Shown piece after piece: positions 33,101-42,107 of a stretch of DNA of 64,000 nt (position 1 is the stretch's first letter; each line of letters opens with the position of its first letter). The notes beneath the pieces were generated by a model. It did no database searches, had not been told where the DNA came from, and saw nothing but the letters and a program-made list of their open reading frames with translations. Position numbers and translations under genes: made by a program. Source of the stretch: Myxococcales bacterium (GTDB lineage Bacteria; Myxococcota_A; Polyangia; Polyangiales; Ga0077539); assembly GCA_013298625.1 (NCBI GenBank), contig JAAFIF010000001.1, positions 1 through 64,000 on the forward strand, in the 5' to 3' direction.

Positions 33101-34975
33101 GCCGGTCTCGGGATCACCCGAGATGTTGGCGAGACCCCACGAGCCCTGACGGTCGTACTCGTTGATCGAAGCGATCATCGAGTAGCGAATGTCACCGAGG
33201 CGCGCGACGGTGCCCTGAGGACCGCACGCGTCCGTGTCCCAGCCCGAGTTGCGGGCCGCGTCGACTTCGGCCTGCGTGTGCGCGCCGGGGAGGTTCGGGT
33301 TCGTGCCCCAAACCGGGTTGTGGCAGCCGACGTACACCCACTGGCCGTCCTGCGGACGGCCGTTGGGGAGCATCGCGCCCTGCGCGGTCACGACCTGGTC
33401 GGTCTCGCGCTGCTCAACGTTGAACGCGAGGTACGCGTCGCACGTGGTCTTGTCCGCGACGTTCGGGTCGAGGATGCACTCGCGGCGACGAGCCTGGCCG
33501 ACGGCGTCGGAGAACGCGCGGTTCCAGTCGCGGACGATGGTGTTGGTGACCGGCATGATCCGGTCCGGGTAGTTCGGCGAGAGGTGGTACGGGATCGGAC
33601 GGACGTCGCGATCGCGGTACGGCAGCAAGCAGACGCCGTTGCCATCACCGCGGTAGTACTGAGCGCCGCGATCGCAGCGCGCGCCGCGGTCCTGACCGGC
33701 GCAGTCCGAGTCCTGCGTGCAGAGCGCATAGCGATCGACGCAAACGCCGGTCGTCGAGCCAGCGGTCGCCACGCACTCAGCCGTGCGCGACACGCCCTGG
33801 CACTCCGTTGCAAACGCTTCGCCGGGGCGAACGGTGCACGAGAGGCTGCCGCTGCTCAACACGCCGCCCGCGAGCCCTGCGGCCCCCTCGGTGCGCGGCA
33901 TGTGGTGGTTCTTCCACAGGTTGTGGCGGAACGCGAAGTGACGACGATCGGTGTTCAGGATGTCCTGACGATCGGTGTTGTACCCGAGGCGGCCGCCCTC
34001 GAAGAATCCGAAGCGGTCCATACGCAGACCGTCGATCTGCTGCGCTTCGTAGTCGCGCCCGGTGTCCAAGCGCATGAACGAGACGCGGAAGTGCACGTCC
34101 GCCGGCTGGCAGGACTCGATGCCGGTCTGGCTGAGCACACACGCCGGGAGGTTCGGGTAGCCCCACTGCGCGAGGTTCACTTCCTCGGGGTGCAGGGTCA
34201 TCCGGTTCGTCACGTCGAAGTACGTGAGCGTGTTCGCCTGGTTGTTGCGGGTCTCGTAGTTGAAGACCGGCGCGTTGGGATCCGTCGGGTCGTTGATGTA
34301 GACCGGGGTCGGCTCCGCACGAACGCTGCCCGTCCACTCGGCGTACGACATCGCCGAGTAGCCGCCGACGAGGTTCTGCGTCCAGTCAACGCGCATGTAC
34401 TTGCGCTGGTACCAGGGGCGATCCGAGCCGTTCTCTTCGACGACGTTGAGCTCTTCACCCGTCTGCGGGTTGTACGAGCGACGGATGTCGAAGTGCGACT
34501 GGATGCGGTAAACCGCGAGGATTTCGCCCTGACGCGGGTTGCTCGCGATGCCGGTGTTGTTGTCCTGCGAGCGCGGATTGGCTCGGCCGGTGACGTTCTC
34601 GGCGCCGAGCAAGCGATCGTACGCGCGACGAGCGATCAAGAAGCCTTCAGTGACTTCCCAGTTGATGCGCTCCATGTCCGTGTACCACGAGATGCCCTGC
34701 TGGCCCGTGGTCGCCGGCTTGTCGATGATCGTGATCTGGTGCGCCCAGATCGGCTCGCGCCGAAGATCTTCTCTGGTCAGCTGCTGCGGCGTGCGGCCCG
34801 CTCGGGTGAGCAGGTCGTACTGCACAGGGATCAGCTGCGTCTTGTCCAGGAAGTCGGGCTGCACCCGGTTGATCGCAGGTCTTGCCTCCATGCAGCCTGC
34901 CGACATCCCCGCTCCTGCGAGAATCGTCGAGAGGCCGTATGCGAGTCGCGCCCGCTGGCTCCATCGAGAACCCAT
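30149..34975 (-). CDS. Giant zinc-metalloprotease (metzincin) lipoprotein
   Basis: 1608 residues. A lipoprotein signal (MGSRWSQRARLAYGLSTILA, lipobox SAGC) sends it to the envelope. The extended zinc motif HELGHSIGQRH (HExxHxxGxxH) near residue 930 and the Met-turn segment SSIMDY about 70 residues later identify a metzincin. A Cys-rich insert (about 380-450, CTVRPGEAFATECQG and following) precedes it. The architecture resembles the large DUF5117/DUF4953 zinc-dependent proteases. The gene has an excellent GAGGAGGA ribosome site and two 3' hairpins, suggesting high expression. Substrate unknown; roles in predation or surface remodelling would be inference. Confidence 0.88.
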   Translation of the reverse strand: MGSRWSQRARLAYGLSTILAGAGMSAGCMEARPAINRVQPDFLDKTQLIPVQYDLLTRAGRTPQQLTREDLRREPIWAHQITIIDKPATTGQQGISWYTDMERINWEVTEGFLIARRAYDRLLGAENVTGRANPRSQDNNTGIASNPRQGEILAVYRIQSHFDIRRSYNPQTGEELNVVEENGSDRPWYQRKYMRVDWTQNLVGGYSAMSYAEWTGSVRAEPTPVYINDPTDPNAPVFNYETRNNQANTLTYFDVTNRMTLHPEEVNLAQWGYPNLPACVLSQTGIESCQPADVHFRVSFMRLDTGRDYEAQQIDGLRMDRFGFFEGGRLGYNTDRQDILNTDRRHFAFRHNLWKNHHMPRTEGAAGLAGGVLSSGSLSCTVRPGEAFATECQGVSRTAECVATAGSTTGVCVDRYALCTQDSDCAGQDRGARCDRGAQYYRGDGNGVCLLPYRDRDVRPIPYHLSPNYPDRIMPVTNTIVRDWNRAFSDAVGQARRRECILDPNVADKTTCDAYLAFNVEQRETDQVVTAQGAMLPNGRPQDGQWVYVGCHNPVWGTNPNLPGAHTQAEVDAARNSGWDTDACGPQGTVARLGDIRYSMIASINEYDRQGSWGLANISGDPETGEVYSARGAVWQTITDLQANQTIDMLRVLNGEITPDQIANGESIREIYPGLGENAGRQARGGQGAVPGSNLPALRSHVRAPQSMDEVNSLVQATSMAHLDMGHEHQGPTATGAEQGVRAGAGVANINDLARDPSTGRLTETTFRANGMQRWNRTGVSPIIGSGQNDLTTRLQRIRGTELEDRMMNNAQLALGGQDPRVSGVLPAAREAASPARNWNLRMRQIRTEIDRVASQHQCNMEHDPVAAYDDTELRFYLALFKSNRVPHNLTFGKTWDFTTGAGDGGINWASAREWLVQYIHYPVMLHELGHSIGQRHNFASSADAFNYDDRYWALRAHRHNGDSRMIRPRWEYTAAGQPEFTQFEQDNGEEAVAYSSIMDYKTTEGGGLGKYEFAFVLHGYVNMVEAFKQVANRDRALNLFQTYSGAGQQPLSFGLAGDQNNLRLTSFHYTEIPSVVGTSMRTQEIHPASANGSAPAITVTGNLPNLTQENRYSVFLDETNRESYNAFTWDPDHTNQALRGPDGATGQFLLVPYRFETDDYAGTYWYNSRYDAGADFYEVMRYFGSRYLDYYPFASFGRERASFTISGYVGRMQSRYLDNMYYIMRVAAIYENFYRNIFAAVTNYNEWKTQTASVAQALGTSTVFDTFTTALTMPEWNRFGATFSRRVRPEDGSTFYDETGFGQRARFEMPIGEGRQYQSTWDYASGRFWRERLVNAGSYYDKVTALQYMTDTFIYSVNRDLDQDLRSYQVNVYTVYPGQTLRLFGSILSEDNPDFGPIARVTGNTATMQRTQLALLNLPAGTGPGTNGRVIAGDNIPVNPNLGFTTTLYSAIFGMAGLSASYDQRFIQSARLWADGDPFAAELPAGQTVTFRDPVTGLTYRAIKHTTPTPGATNLDPGVSAREAARPMAADGTNYPGERGIAARMILRANDLLRYTATPGLQPAERNAAFARLQQYVDLLNVMRLLNSRYGTGGQVAGNNSFTGSDL

Positions 34976-34980
34976 CTAGT

Positions 34981-34988
34981 TCCTCCTC
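34981..34988 (-). promoter_or_regulatory. Strong ribosome binding site of the metzincin gene
   Basis: GAGGAGGA on the minus strand, five bases before ATG 34975; it fixes the start and signals efficient translation. Confidence 0.75.
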
Positions 34989-35233
34989 GTGCTGGCCCTC
35001 CCGTCGGGGCCTCAGTGCTCCGAGCGAGGGGGTCAGCGATTTCAATCGTTCAACAACACACTCACGGCGCGGACCCTTCGCCGTGGCAGGATCCGCTCTG
35101 CAGGGCCGATGCCATACTCCCCCACCGCGGAAATCTCAATGCTCCGCGCAGCGCAACCCATGGTTATTCCCTGCGCTGTTAGTTTCCTGACGCCCTCCCC
35201 TGGGCCTCCGACACAGCCGCGACCCTCCCCAAA

Positions 35234-35246
35234 CGGGCAGTGCCCG
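35234..35246 (-). terminator. Short palindromic hairpin after hisD
   Basis: CGGGCA-G-TGCCCG, a perfect 13-bp palindrome 11 bp past the hisD stop, followed on the minus strand by TTT. It could be a weak terminator or an operator upstream of the metzincin gene. Confidence 0.4.
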
Positions 35247-35257
35247 CCAGCAGCGAC

Positions 35258-36535
35258 TCACTCTTGGTCGGTTCGAGCGAGGACCGCCCGAGCGTGGGCC
35301 TCGAGTCCTTCGAGCCGCGCCAGCGTCACGATCGCGTCCGCGTGCTGCGCGAGCGCCGCCCGCGAGTACCGAATCACTGACGTGCGGGTCACGAAGTCGT
35401 ACACCCCGAGCGGCGACGAGAAGCGCACGGCCCCGCCCGTGGGAAGCACGTGCGAGGGCCCCGCGAGGTAGTCCCCAGCGGCCTCGGGCGTGAAGTCACC
35501 GAGAAAAGCCGCTCCCGCTGCGTCGATCTTCGCGAAGAGCGCCTCGGGGTCGCGCACGAGCAGCGCGAGGTGCTCGGCGGCCAGGGTGGTCGCCACGCGC
35601 GCGGCTTCGTCGAGCGAGCCCGCGACGAAGGCGTACCCGTGCTCGCGCACGCTGACTTCGGCCACGGACTTGCGCGGGAGCACCGCGAGCTGCCGCTCGA
35701 CCTCGGCGATCACTCGCTCGGCCATCGAGAGAGACAACGTCACGAGCAACGGGTAGGCAGCTTCGTCGTGCTCCGCTTGCGAGAGCAGGTCCGCGGCGAC
35801 CACGCGGGGGTTGGCCTGGTCATCGGCCACGACGAGGATCTCGCTCGGGCCCGCGAGCCCGTCGACCGCCACGCGGCCGAACACGAGCTTCTTCGCCGCG
35901 GTCACGTAGAGATTGCCCGGCCCCACGATCTTGTCGACGCGCGGGACGCTCTCGGTCCCGTACGCGAGCGCGCCGACGGCGATGGCCCCACCCAGGTCGA
36001 ACACCTTGTCGACGCCCGCGAGAAACGCCGCCGCGAGGATCTCTTGCGTCGGCCTCGGTGAGGTCACGTACAGCTCTCGAACGCCCGCGACGTGCGCGGG
36101 GATCGCCGCCATGAGCACGCTCGACGGGTACCGTGCCTTGCCTCCAGGGGCGTACACGCCCACGCGTTCGAGCGGGCGAATGCGCCAGCCGAGCTCGACG
36201 CCGTCGCCGTCGGTGAAGCGCGCGGATGCGTCGCGTTGGTGCTCGTGCAGCGCCCGAATGCGACGCGCGGCGAGCTCGAGCGCGGCCCGCTCGCGCGTGG
36301 GCATCGCGGCGAGCGCGAGCTCCATCGCTGAGCGGTCGAAGGAGAGCGGCTCGGGCCGTCGGTGATCGACCCGCTCGGTGAGCTCGATCAACGCGCGGTC
36401 CCGGCCGCGGCGGACCTCGGCGAGGATCTCGGCGACGACGGGCTCGACCGCGGCCAGGTCGCTGTCCCCGCGGTCCGCGAGGCGCTCGAGCGTGGCGGCG
36501 TACTCTGCTTGATGGTGTTCGAAGATGCGCATCAT
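35258..36535 (-). CDS. hisD: Histidinol dehydrogenase
   Basis: 425 residues, the normal length. Family signatures include YAPGGKARYPSSVLM, VDKIVGPGNLYV, AGPSEILVVAD, zinc-ligand segment LLSQAEHD and the catalytic AEHLAL. It catalyses the last two oxidations of histidine biosynthesis (L-histidinol to L-histidine, two NAD+) as a zinc dimer in the cytoplasm. No other his genes are adjacent, so it is a detached copy. Two adjacent ATG codons (36535 and 36532) could serve as start. Divergent from cysS. Confidence 0.96.
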   Translation of the reverse strand: MMRIFEHHQAEYAATLERLADRGDSDLAAVEPVVAEILAEVRRGRDRALIELTERVDHRRPEPLSFDRSAMELALAAMPTRERAALELAARRIRALHEHQRDASARFTDGDGVELGWRIRPLERVGVYAPGGKARYPSSVLMAAIPAHVAGVRELYVTSPRPTQEILAAAFLAGVDKVFDLGGAIAVGALAYGTESVPRVDKIVGPGNLYVTAAKKLVFGRVAVDGLAGPSEILVVADDQANPRVVAADLLSQAEHDEAAYPLLVTLSLSMAERVIAEVERQLAVLPRKSVAEVSVREHGYAFVAGSLDEAARVATTLAAEHLALLVRDPEALFAKIDAAGAAFLGDFTPEAAGDYLAGPSHVLPTGGAVRFSSPLGVYDFVTRTSVIRYSRAALAQHADAIVTLARLEGLEAHARAVLARTDQE

Positions 36536-36715
36536 TCACCGTGGCGTCGCAGCGTCAAACACCGTTGGATCCAGGGCGATCTGCGGGGTATCACTGCGCG
36601 GCGAGGACTATACACAAGCCGCGGACCCGAGATTCGTCCATCGCTTCGCGCGGGCGCGCCGCAGCCGCCTATCGCTTCACTTCTGCACGACGACGACACA
36701 AAGAGCACGAACGCT

Positions 36716-38290
36716 ATGACCGAGACACCGTCGCGCGCCCCGAGGGCGCACAAGTTTCATCTGCACGACACGTTGACGAACACGATCGTTCCGCTGCCGC
36801 AGCGGAAGCCGGGAGCGTGCTCGATCTACGCGTGCGGACCGACGGTGTACAACTTCATCCACACGGGCAACGGGCGGCCCGCGGTGGTGTTCGACACGCT
36901 CGTCCGTCACCTGCGCGCCTCGGGCGTCGACGTGACGTACGTCCGCAACTTCACGGACATCGACGACAAGATCATCAACGCCGCGGCGGAGACGGGCGAA
37001 TCGCCGAGGTCCCTCGCCGAGCGCTTCGTGCAAGCGTACCGCGAGGACACCGCGGCGCTGCTCTGCCAGCGGCCCGACCACGAGCCGCGCGTGAGCGAGC
37101 ACCTGCCCGAGATCATCGAGATGGTGCAGCGCTTGATCGACAACGGTCACGCGTACGTGAGCGACGGCGACGTGTACTTTCGCGTCAAGAGCTTCAACGA
37201 GTACGGAAAGCTCTCGAAGCAGACCGTCGAAGGCCTCGAGAGCGGCGAGCACTCGCGCAAGAACGACGCGGACGTCAAAGAGTCCAAGCTCGACTTCGCC
37301 CTGTGGAAGGCCGCGAAGGAGCACGAGCAATCCGAGGCGCGCTGGCCCTCGCCGTGGGGCGAAGGGCGGCCCGGGTGGCACATCGAGTGCTCGGCGATGT
37401 CCCGCAAATGGCTGGGAGAAACGTTCGATCTGCACGCGGGCGGGCTGGACTTGATCTTTCCGCACCACGAGAACGAGATCGCGCAGAGCGAGGCGTGCAA
37501 CGGCGTTCGGTTCGCCTCGGCGTGGATGCACAACGCCATGCTCTTGGTGAACGGCAAGAAGATGTCCAAGAGCCAGGCCAAACAGTATCCGCGTGAGATT
37601 CAGCACGTGATGGTGCTGCGCAACCTGCTCGAGCGCGTCGACTCCGAGGCCGTTCGCCTGTGGCTGCTCGGGACGCACTACCGCGCGGACGTGAACTTCG
37701 AGGTCACCGTCGACGACGCAGCGGCGCCCGACGCAGCGGGGCTCAAGCCGATGCGGTTTCCGCTCATCGAAGAGGCCGAGCGCCGCGTCGAGTACTTCTA
37801 CGACACCCGCGCCCGCATGAACGCCCGCGCCCAGCGCGCGCAAGGAGCGCCCGAAGCCCGGCCAGACCACCCCGTCAGCGTGATCGTCAGGGCCTTCGAC
37901 GACGCGATGGACGACGACCTCAACACCCCCGTCGCGCTCGGCCACGTGTCCGAGCTGTACAAGCGCGCCAACGAGCTGTGCGACGCCAACCGCAAGGACC
38001 CCATCGAGACTCGCGCGATCCTCGACGCGATGACGCACGTCTCGTCGGTGCTCGGCGTGGCCGAAGGCGATCCAGCGGCGTTCGCCCTGCGCGTTCGCAC
38101 GCGGCGCGCGGCGGAGCGCAACATCGACCCGAGCGCCATCGACGCGCTCGTGACCGAGCGCACCAACGCGCGAAAGAACAAGGACTTCGCCCGCTCGGAC
38201 GCGATTCGCGCCGAGCTCTCGGCGAAGGGAATCGAAGTGCGCGACGAGGCCGGCGGCTCGGTCTGGCGAATCGCGGCAAGCGCGTGCTGA
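36716..38290 (+). CDS. cysS: Cysteinyl-tRNA synthetase
   Basis: 524 residues from ATG 36716; the frame is open upstream but this start begins the conserved fold. Class I signatures: zinc Cys in YACGPTVYN, HIGH-like HTGNGRP, zinc residues in GWHIECSAMS and FPHHENE, and KMSKS. It charges tRNA-Cys. The C-terminal part has the usual helical anticodon-binding domain (about 390-524). Slightly longer than the E. coli enzyme (461 residues). Confidence 0.96.
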   Translation: MTETPSRAPRAHKFHLHDTLTNTIVPLPQRKPGACSIYACGPTVYNFIHTGNGRPAVVFDTLVRHLRASGVDVTYVRNFTDIDDKIINAAAETGESPRSLAERFVQAYREDTAALLCQRPDHEPRVSEHLPEIIEMVQRLIDNGHAYVSDGDVYFRVKSFNEYGKLSKQTVEGLESGEHSRKNDADVKESKLDFALWKAAKEHEQSEARWPSPWGEGRPGWHIECSAMSRKWLGETFDLHAGGLDLIFPHHENEIAQSEACNGVRFASAWMHNAMLLVNGKKMSKSQAKQYPREIQHVMVLRNLLERVDSEAVRLWLLGTHYRADVNFEVTVDDAAAPDAAGLKPMRFPLIEEAERRVEYFYDTRARMNARAQRAQGAPEARPDHPVSVIVRAFDDAMDDDLNTPVALGHVSELYKRANELCDANRKDPIETRAILDAMTHVSSVLGVAEGDPAAFALRVRTRRAAERNIDPSAIDALVTERTNARKNKDFARSDAIRAELSAKGIEVRDEAGGSVWRIAASAC

Positions 38291-38343
38291 GCCCTCGCTG
38301 AGCGCCCCGAGCGTTGGCACTTCTTGCTACGCTCGCGCTCGTC

Positions 38344-39999
38344 GTGGCCAGCGCCAGTCGCCCCCATCCATCCGCCGAGGGTCGCTTCGGAAAGACCCCG
38401 TTCGCCCATGTCTTGCTCTACATCCGCGAGCACGCCCTGAGCGGGACCCTCTCGATCGACGGGCCCGCCGGCGGCGGCCTCGCAGGAGAGCACTTCTTCG
38501 CCTTCGAGAACGGCTCGCTCGCCCAGAGCTGGATCGCTACCGGAGTCGATCGACTCGGCGATTTGCTGGTCGAAATGAAGGTCGTCCCCAACGCCGCCCG
38601 CAAGGACGCCGAGGTCGTGCACCACGCGACCAAGCAGCTCATCGGCGACGTGTTCTTGGAGATGGGCCTGTGTGATGCCGCGGCCATCGCGCGCGGCCTC
38701 GTCGAGCAGAACCGTCGGCGCGCCGTGCGCATCTTCGCCCTCGGCGACGCGGCGTATCGATTCTATCAAGACAGCGATCTGCTCGAGGGCTTCGGTCGCG
38801 AGCGCTTCTCGGTCGACGTGCTCGCGATCGTGTGGCTCGGCGTGCAGGCCTCGCCGCCCAACGCGACGATCTCTGCCGTGCTCTCTCGCGTGGGCGATCA
38901 GCAGATTCGTCTGCGCCCCAACGCGCTGCTCGACGCCTTCGGGTTCAGCGACGACGTGCAGCACTTGCTCGACGTGCTGCGGCTCGGGCCCGCCACGGTG
39001 AAGGACCTCGAAGGGTTCGCCGCGGACCCGCAGAGCGCGCGGTCGCTCGCGTACGTGTTGCTCACGTCCAAGCAGGCCGAGCTCGCGCCGAGCGCGCCGC
39101 AGCCGGCGAGGTCGTCGGTGCCGTCGCAGGCGCCGCGCAACTCCGTTCCGCCGCCAGCGCCGACGCCCGTGGCGCCGCCAGCGCCGAGCAGCGTCGCGAA
39201 GGCCGCTCCGTCGAGCGACCCCAAGGCGCGCGAGGCGGACGAGCTCTTCGCGGCGATGGACGAGCAGAACTACTACGAGATGATCGGCGTCGCGAAGAAC
39301 GCGTCGATGGACGACATCCGCGCGGCGTTCATGAAGCTCGCGGCGAAGTGGCACCCCGATCGCGCGCCCAACCCTGTCGCGAAAGAGTCCTATCAGCGCG
39401 TGTTCGCGCTGGTGAACGAGGCGCACCAGACGCTCTCCGACGAGACCGCACGAACGCGATACAACCGCATCGCGCAAGACGGCGGCGGGACGCCCGCGTC
39501 GCAGCGAAAAGTGGGCGCCATGCTCGAGGCCTCGAGCCTCGCGCAGAAGGCGGACATCCATCACCGTCGCAGGGACTTCGCCGAAGCCGAGAAGCTCGCG
39601 CGAGAGGCCGTGGCGCTGCATCGCGAAGACCCTTCGGTGCTCACGGTGCTCGGCGCGGTCCTGCTCGAGCGCACCGACGCCGCGTCGCTCGACGAGGCGA
39701 CGAGCACGCTGATCGAAGCGGTCGCGCTCGCGCCGAAGAACGATCGCGCGCAGGTGCTGCTCGCGACAGCGCTCAAGCGCAAGGGTGATGGAGCGAAGGC
39801 GCTCGAGCACTTTCGGCTCGCGCTCGAGGCGAACCCGAAGAACATCGAGGCCGCGCGGGAGGTGCGGCTCGCGGACATGCGCGCGAAGAGCGCTCCCGCT
39901 GCGGCGACGACGGCGAAGAAGGACGAGGCCCAAGAGGGCAAGCCAGCGACGGAGAAGCCCACTGCAGCGGGGCTGTTCTCGAAGCTGTTCAAGCGCTGA
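38344..39999 (+). CDS. PATAN-J domain-TPR protein
   Basis: 551 residues from GTG 38344; a TTG at 38314 would add ten hydrophobic residues. Three parts are visible. A PATAN/DUF4388-like region (about 10-250) starts GRFGKTPFAHVLLYI. A Pro/Ala linker follows. A J-domain (about 300-370) contains YYEMIGVAKNASMDDIR and the HPD motif in KWHPDRAPN. TPR-like helices (about 395-510; AEKLAREAVAL, ALEHFRLALEANP) and a Lys/Ala tail end the protein. J-domains stimulate Hsp70 ATPases; an unusual Hsp70-like protein is encoded at 16361, though a link is speculative. Confidence 0.85.
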   Translation: MASASRPHPSAEGRFGKTPFAHVLLYIREHALSGTLSIDGPAGGGLAGEHFFAFENGSLAQSWIATGVDRLGDLLVEMKVVPNAARKDAEVVHHATKQLIGDVFLEMGLCDAAAIARGLVEQNRRRAVRIFALGDAAYRFYQDSDLLEGFGRERFSVDVLAIVWLGVQASPPNATISAVLSRVGDQQIRLRPNALLDAFGFSDDVQHLLDVLRLGPATVKDLEGFAADPQSARSLAYVLLTSKQAELAPSAPQPARSSVPSQAPRNSVPPPAPTPVAPPAPSSVAKAAPSSDPKAREADELFAAMDEQNYYEMIGVAKNASMDDIRAAFMKLAAKWHPDRAPNPVAKESYQRVFALVNEAHQTLSDETARTRYNRIAQDGGGTPASQRKVGAMLEASSLAQKADIHHRRRDFAEAEKLAREAVALHREDPSVLTVLGAVLLERTDAASLDEATSTLIEAVALAPKNDRAQVLLATALKRKGDGAKALEHFRLALEANPKNIEAAREVRLADMRAKSAPAAATTAKKDEAQEGKPATEKPTAAGLFSKLFKR

Positions 40000-40026
40000 G
40001 CGAGGGTCGAAAGGGCGGGGCGCTCT

Positions 40027-40905
40027 CTACTCAGAGAGGCGAACGACCAGGCTCGAGTCGAACACGACCGCGGCGTCGTCGACGCCCGAGAGGGCGAAGG
40101 GACGGACGCGAACACGGTGGATCACGACGCGGCCCGCGGCGGCGACGCGCGCGATGCGCTCGGACCACGCGGCGTCGATCTCGAGCGCTCCTGCGTCGTC
40201 GCGGGCCGAACAGACGATCGAGTTGGGGCGGTCCGTGTCCTGCGCGCGGTTTGCAGCGCCTTCGAAGTACGCGACGACGTAGTCGTTGGCCTCGCCGCGG
40301 GTCCAGCGCAGCGAGAACGGCGTGCGCGGGAGGCGAGCGATGGTGTTGGCGGACAGCGGCTGCTCTGCGAGCGAGAGCGACGCGAGGGCGTCGGGCGCCT
40401 GGGCTTCGACTTCGAACGCGGGGATACGGGCGCTGCCGTTGCCTGCGGCGCGAAACTGCCAACGAGAGCCCGAGAGCTCACCTTCGGCCGCGTACACAAC
40501 GCCCGAGACGACACGAAACAAATCGGGCAATCGGCGGGGCTCGAGCGCGAGGGTCTGTCCGTCCGAGCGCACTTCGAGCGCGCCGACGTCGAGCAAGCGG
40601 ACCTCCGCGCGCTCGGAGGGCTCAGCCGCGCGCGCGCTCTGCTCGGAACAGCCGACGGCGCCAGGGATCGACGGGGTGCCGAGCAGCTCGGGGAGCGCCG
40701 ACGACGCGACGCCGGTGAACTGAACGAAGCGCGCTCCGACCTGGGCGTTGCCGGGCACGCCTGCGGCCGTCGAGCGTTCGACCACGAGCAACGCGGACGA
40801 GCGTTGGGTGTTGAGCGCGGGGTCGGTCGAGAGCTCCCCCTGCGGCCCAACAGCGCATGCTCCGACGAGCAGCATGGGGGCGACAGAGGCGAATCGAAAG
40901 TTCAC
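40027..40905 (-). CDS. Lipoprotein of unknown function
   Basis: 292 residues from GTG 40905. The signal MNFRFASVAPMLLVGAC has a lipobox (VGAC). The mature part is Ala/Val/Arg-rich and beta-like, with two Cys (about C86 and C239). No domain recognised. It is convergent with the PATAN-J-TPR gene and 46 bp upstream lies the end of the CAP-domain lipoprotein-encoding gene's stop side, on the same strand. Confidence 0.65.
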   Translation of the reverse strand: MNFRFASVAPMLLVGACAVGPQGELSTDPALNTQRSSALLVVERSTAAGVPGNAQVGARFVQFTGVASSALPELLGTPSIPGAVGCSEQSARAAEPSERAEVRLLDVGALEVRSDGQTLALEPRRLPDLFRVVSGVVYAAEGELSGSRWQFRAAGNGSARIPAFEVEAQAPDALASLSLAEQPLSANTIARLPRTPFSLRWTRGEANDYVVAYFEGAANRAQDTDRPNSIVCSARDDAGALEIDAAWSERIARVAAAGRVVIHRVRVRPFALSGVDDAAVVFDSSLVVRLSE

Positions 40906-40951
40906 GAACGCAGCCTATCCGGTGCGCGGGCGAGACGCAAATGCCGGCGCG

Positions 40952-41998
40952 CTATCGCGTCGTAAACGCCCAGCTTCGCTCGAAATTCGCGCCGCCGAGC
41001 GTCCCGCGCAGGCGCACGACGTACTCTGTCCGCGCGGCGAGCTGCTCGTTGCCGTAGAGAAACACGTCCGACGAGTTGCGGAGGTTCATGTCGTTGGCGG
41101 TCGAGATGAAGGTGTGCTCGACGGGGTCGCACTGGTTGCTCTCGGGGTTCGAGCGAAAGAGCTCGTGGGACGTGACCGAGAAATTGTTGTCGTTGAAGTG
41201 GGCTGAGACCACGGTTCCCGATGAGACGCCGCGCGGCCATGCGCCGAGCGTGCCTGGCGCCGGGGGCGTGGGGCCCTCGAGGTCTCCGCGAAATCCAGTG
41301 GGCACGTCGCTCTGGCCCGGCACGGGAAACACCGCGAACGCCGCGTGCCGCGTGCCCGAGCGCCCCGAGCGCGGCGCAGCGAAGTCCATCACGTTGTGAA
41401 ACGCAGTGCGTCCGTTGTACGGCCCGTTGACCCTGCCGTAGCCCACGTGGACGAACTCCCAGCGCATGAAGGGCTTGCGGTGGTAGACGGTCCAGATCCA
41501 CTCGTCGACGGCGCGCTCGGGGGTGTCGGCCCAGTCGATCACCTCGCCGTAGGTGCTCCAACTGTAGCCTGCGGCGTTGAGGCGCGCGCCGGGGTCGCGG
41601 CCCGTAAAGCCCGTGCATCCGGCGGTGTTCGTCTGAAAGTGCGCGCCGGCCCAGCACGAAGCGGCGTTGCTGGCCATGAACTGCGAGTGCAACGTGGCGG
41701 CTTCGTCGGCGTTCTCTTCGCCGTCGACCGGCGCGAGTCCTGCGGCGGTGCGCCAACGGTTCGTGCGAACGAGCGCTGCGCGCTGCTCGGGCGTGGCCGT
41801 CGGCGAGGCCGTCCCGGTGGACTCGTAGCGGTAATCGGGCGGCCCGCGGTCTGCGCACACGCAGGGGTTGGTGCAGTTCGACGGACGCACGGGGCCAGCG
41901 TCATCCGAGGGCGTCATCATGGGACCGCCGCAGGCGGCGCCGGCGATCGACGCGACGAAGAGCAGCGAATTTCGTAGGCGCGACGGGGTCATCGTCAT
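40952..41998 (-). CDS. CAP/SCP-domain lipoprotein
   Basis: 348 residues from ATG 41998; an in-frame GTG at 42022 and ATG at 41992 are alternatives. The signal MTMTPSRLRNSLLFVASIAGAAC has a lipobox (GAAC). The CAP core (about 60-215) is visible as LVRTNRWRTAAGLAPV, then AAGYSWSTYGEVI, VDEWIWTVYHRKPFM and HVGYGR. A C-terminal beta domain (about 225-348) follows, of Ig- or CBM-like character. CAP proteins are extracellular and bind lipids or act as proteases in some cases; role here unknown. Confidence 0.82.
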   Translation of the reverse strand: MTMTPSRLRNSLLFVASIAGAACGGPMMTPSDDAGPVRPSNCTNPCVCADRGPPDYRYESTGTASPTATPEQRAALVRTNRWRTAAGLAPVDGEENADEAATLHSQFMASNAASCWAGAHFQTNTAGCTGFTGRDPGARLNAAGYSWSTYGEVIDWADTPERAVDEWIWTVYHRKPFMRWEFVHVGYGRVNGPYNGRTAFHNVMDFAAPRSGRSGTRHAAFAVFPVPGQSDVPTGFRGDLEGPTPPAPGTLGAWPRGVSSGTVVSAHFNDNNFSVTSHELFRSNPESNQCDPVEHTFISTANDMNLRNSSDVFLYGNEQLAARTEYVVRLRGTLGGANFERSWAFTTR

Positions 41999-42107
41999 GA
42001 GCAGCGCCACGAAGGATCGCACGAATCACCGACCCTCGCTCGCGCGCAAACCGCGCTGGAGAAAATCTCTGCTGCCAGGAGCTCCTCTGCTACACGAGAC
42101 AGCACCC

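Noticed and set aside
30458..35182. A 1574-codon open frame on the plus strand opposite the metzincin gene
   Set aside because: It is Arg/Val/Glu-rich without domains, while the minus strand encodes a lipoprotein signal, zinc motif and Met-turn. It arises from high GC at third codon positions.
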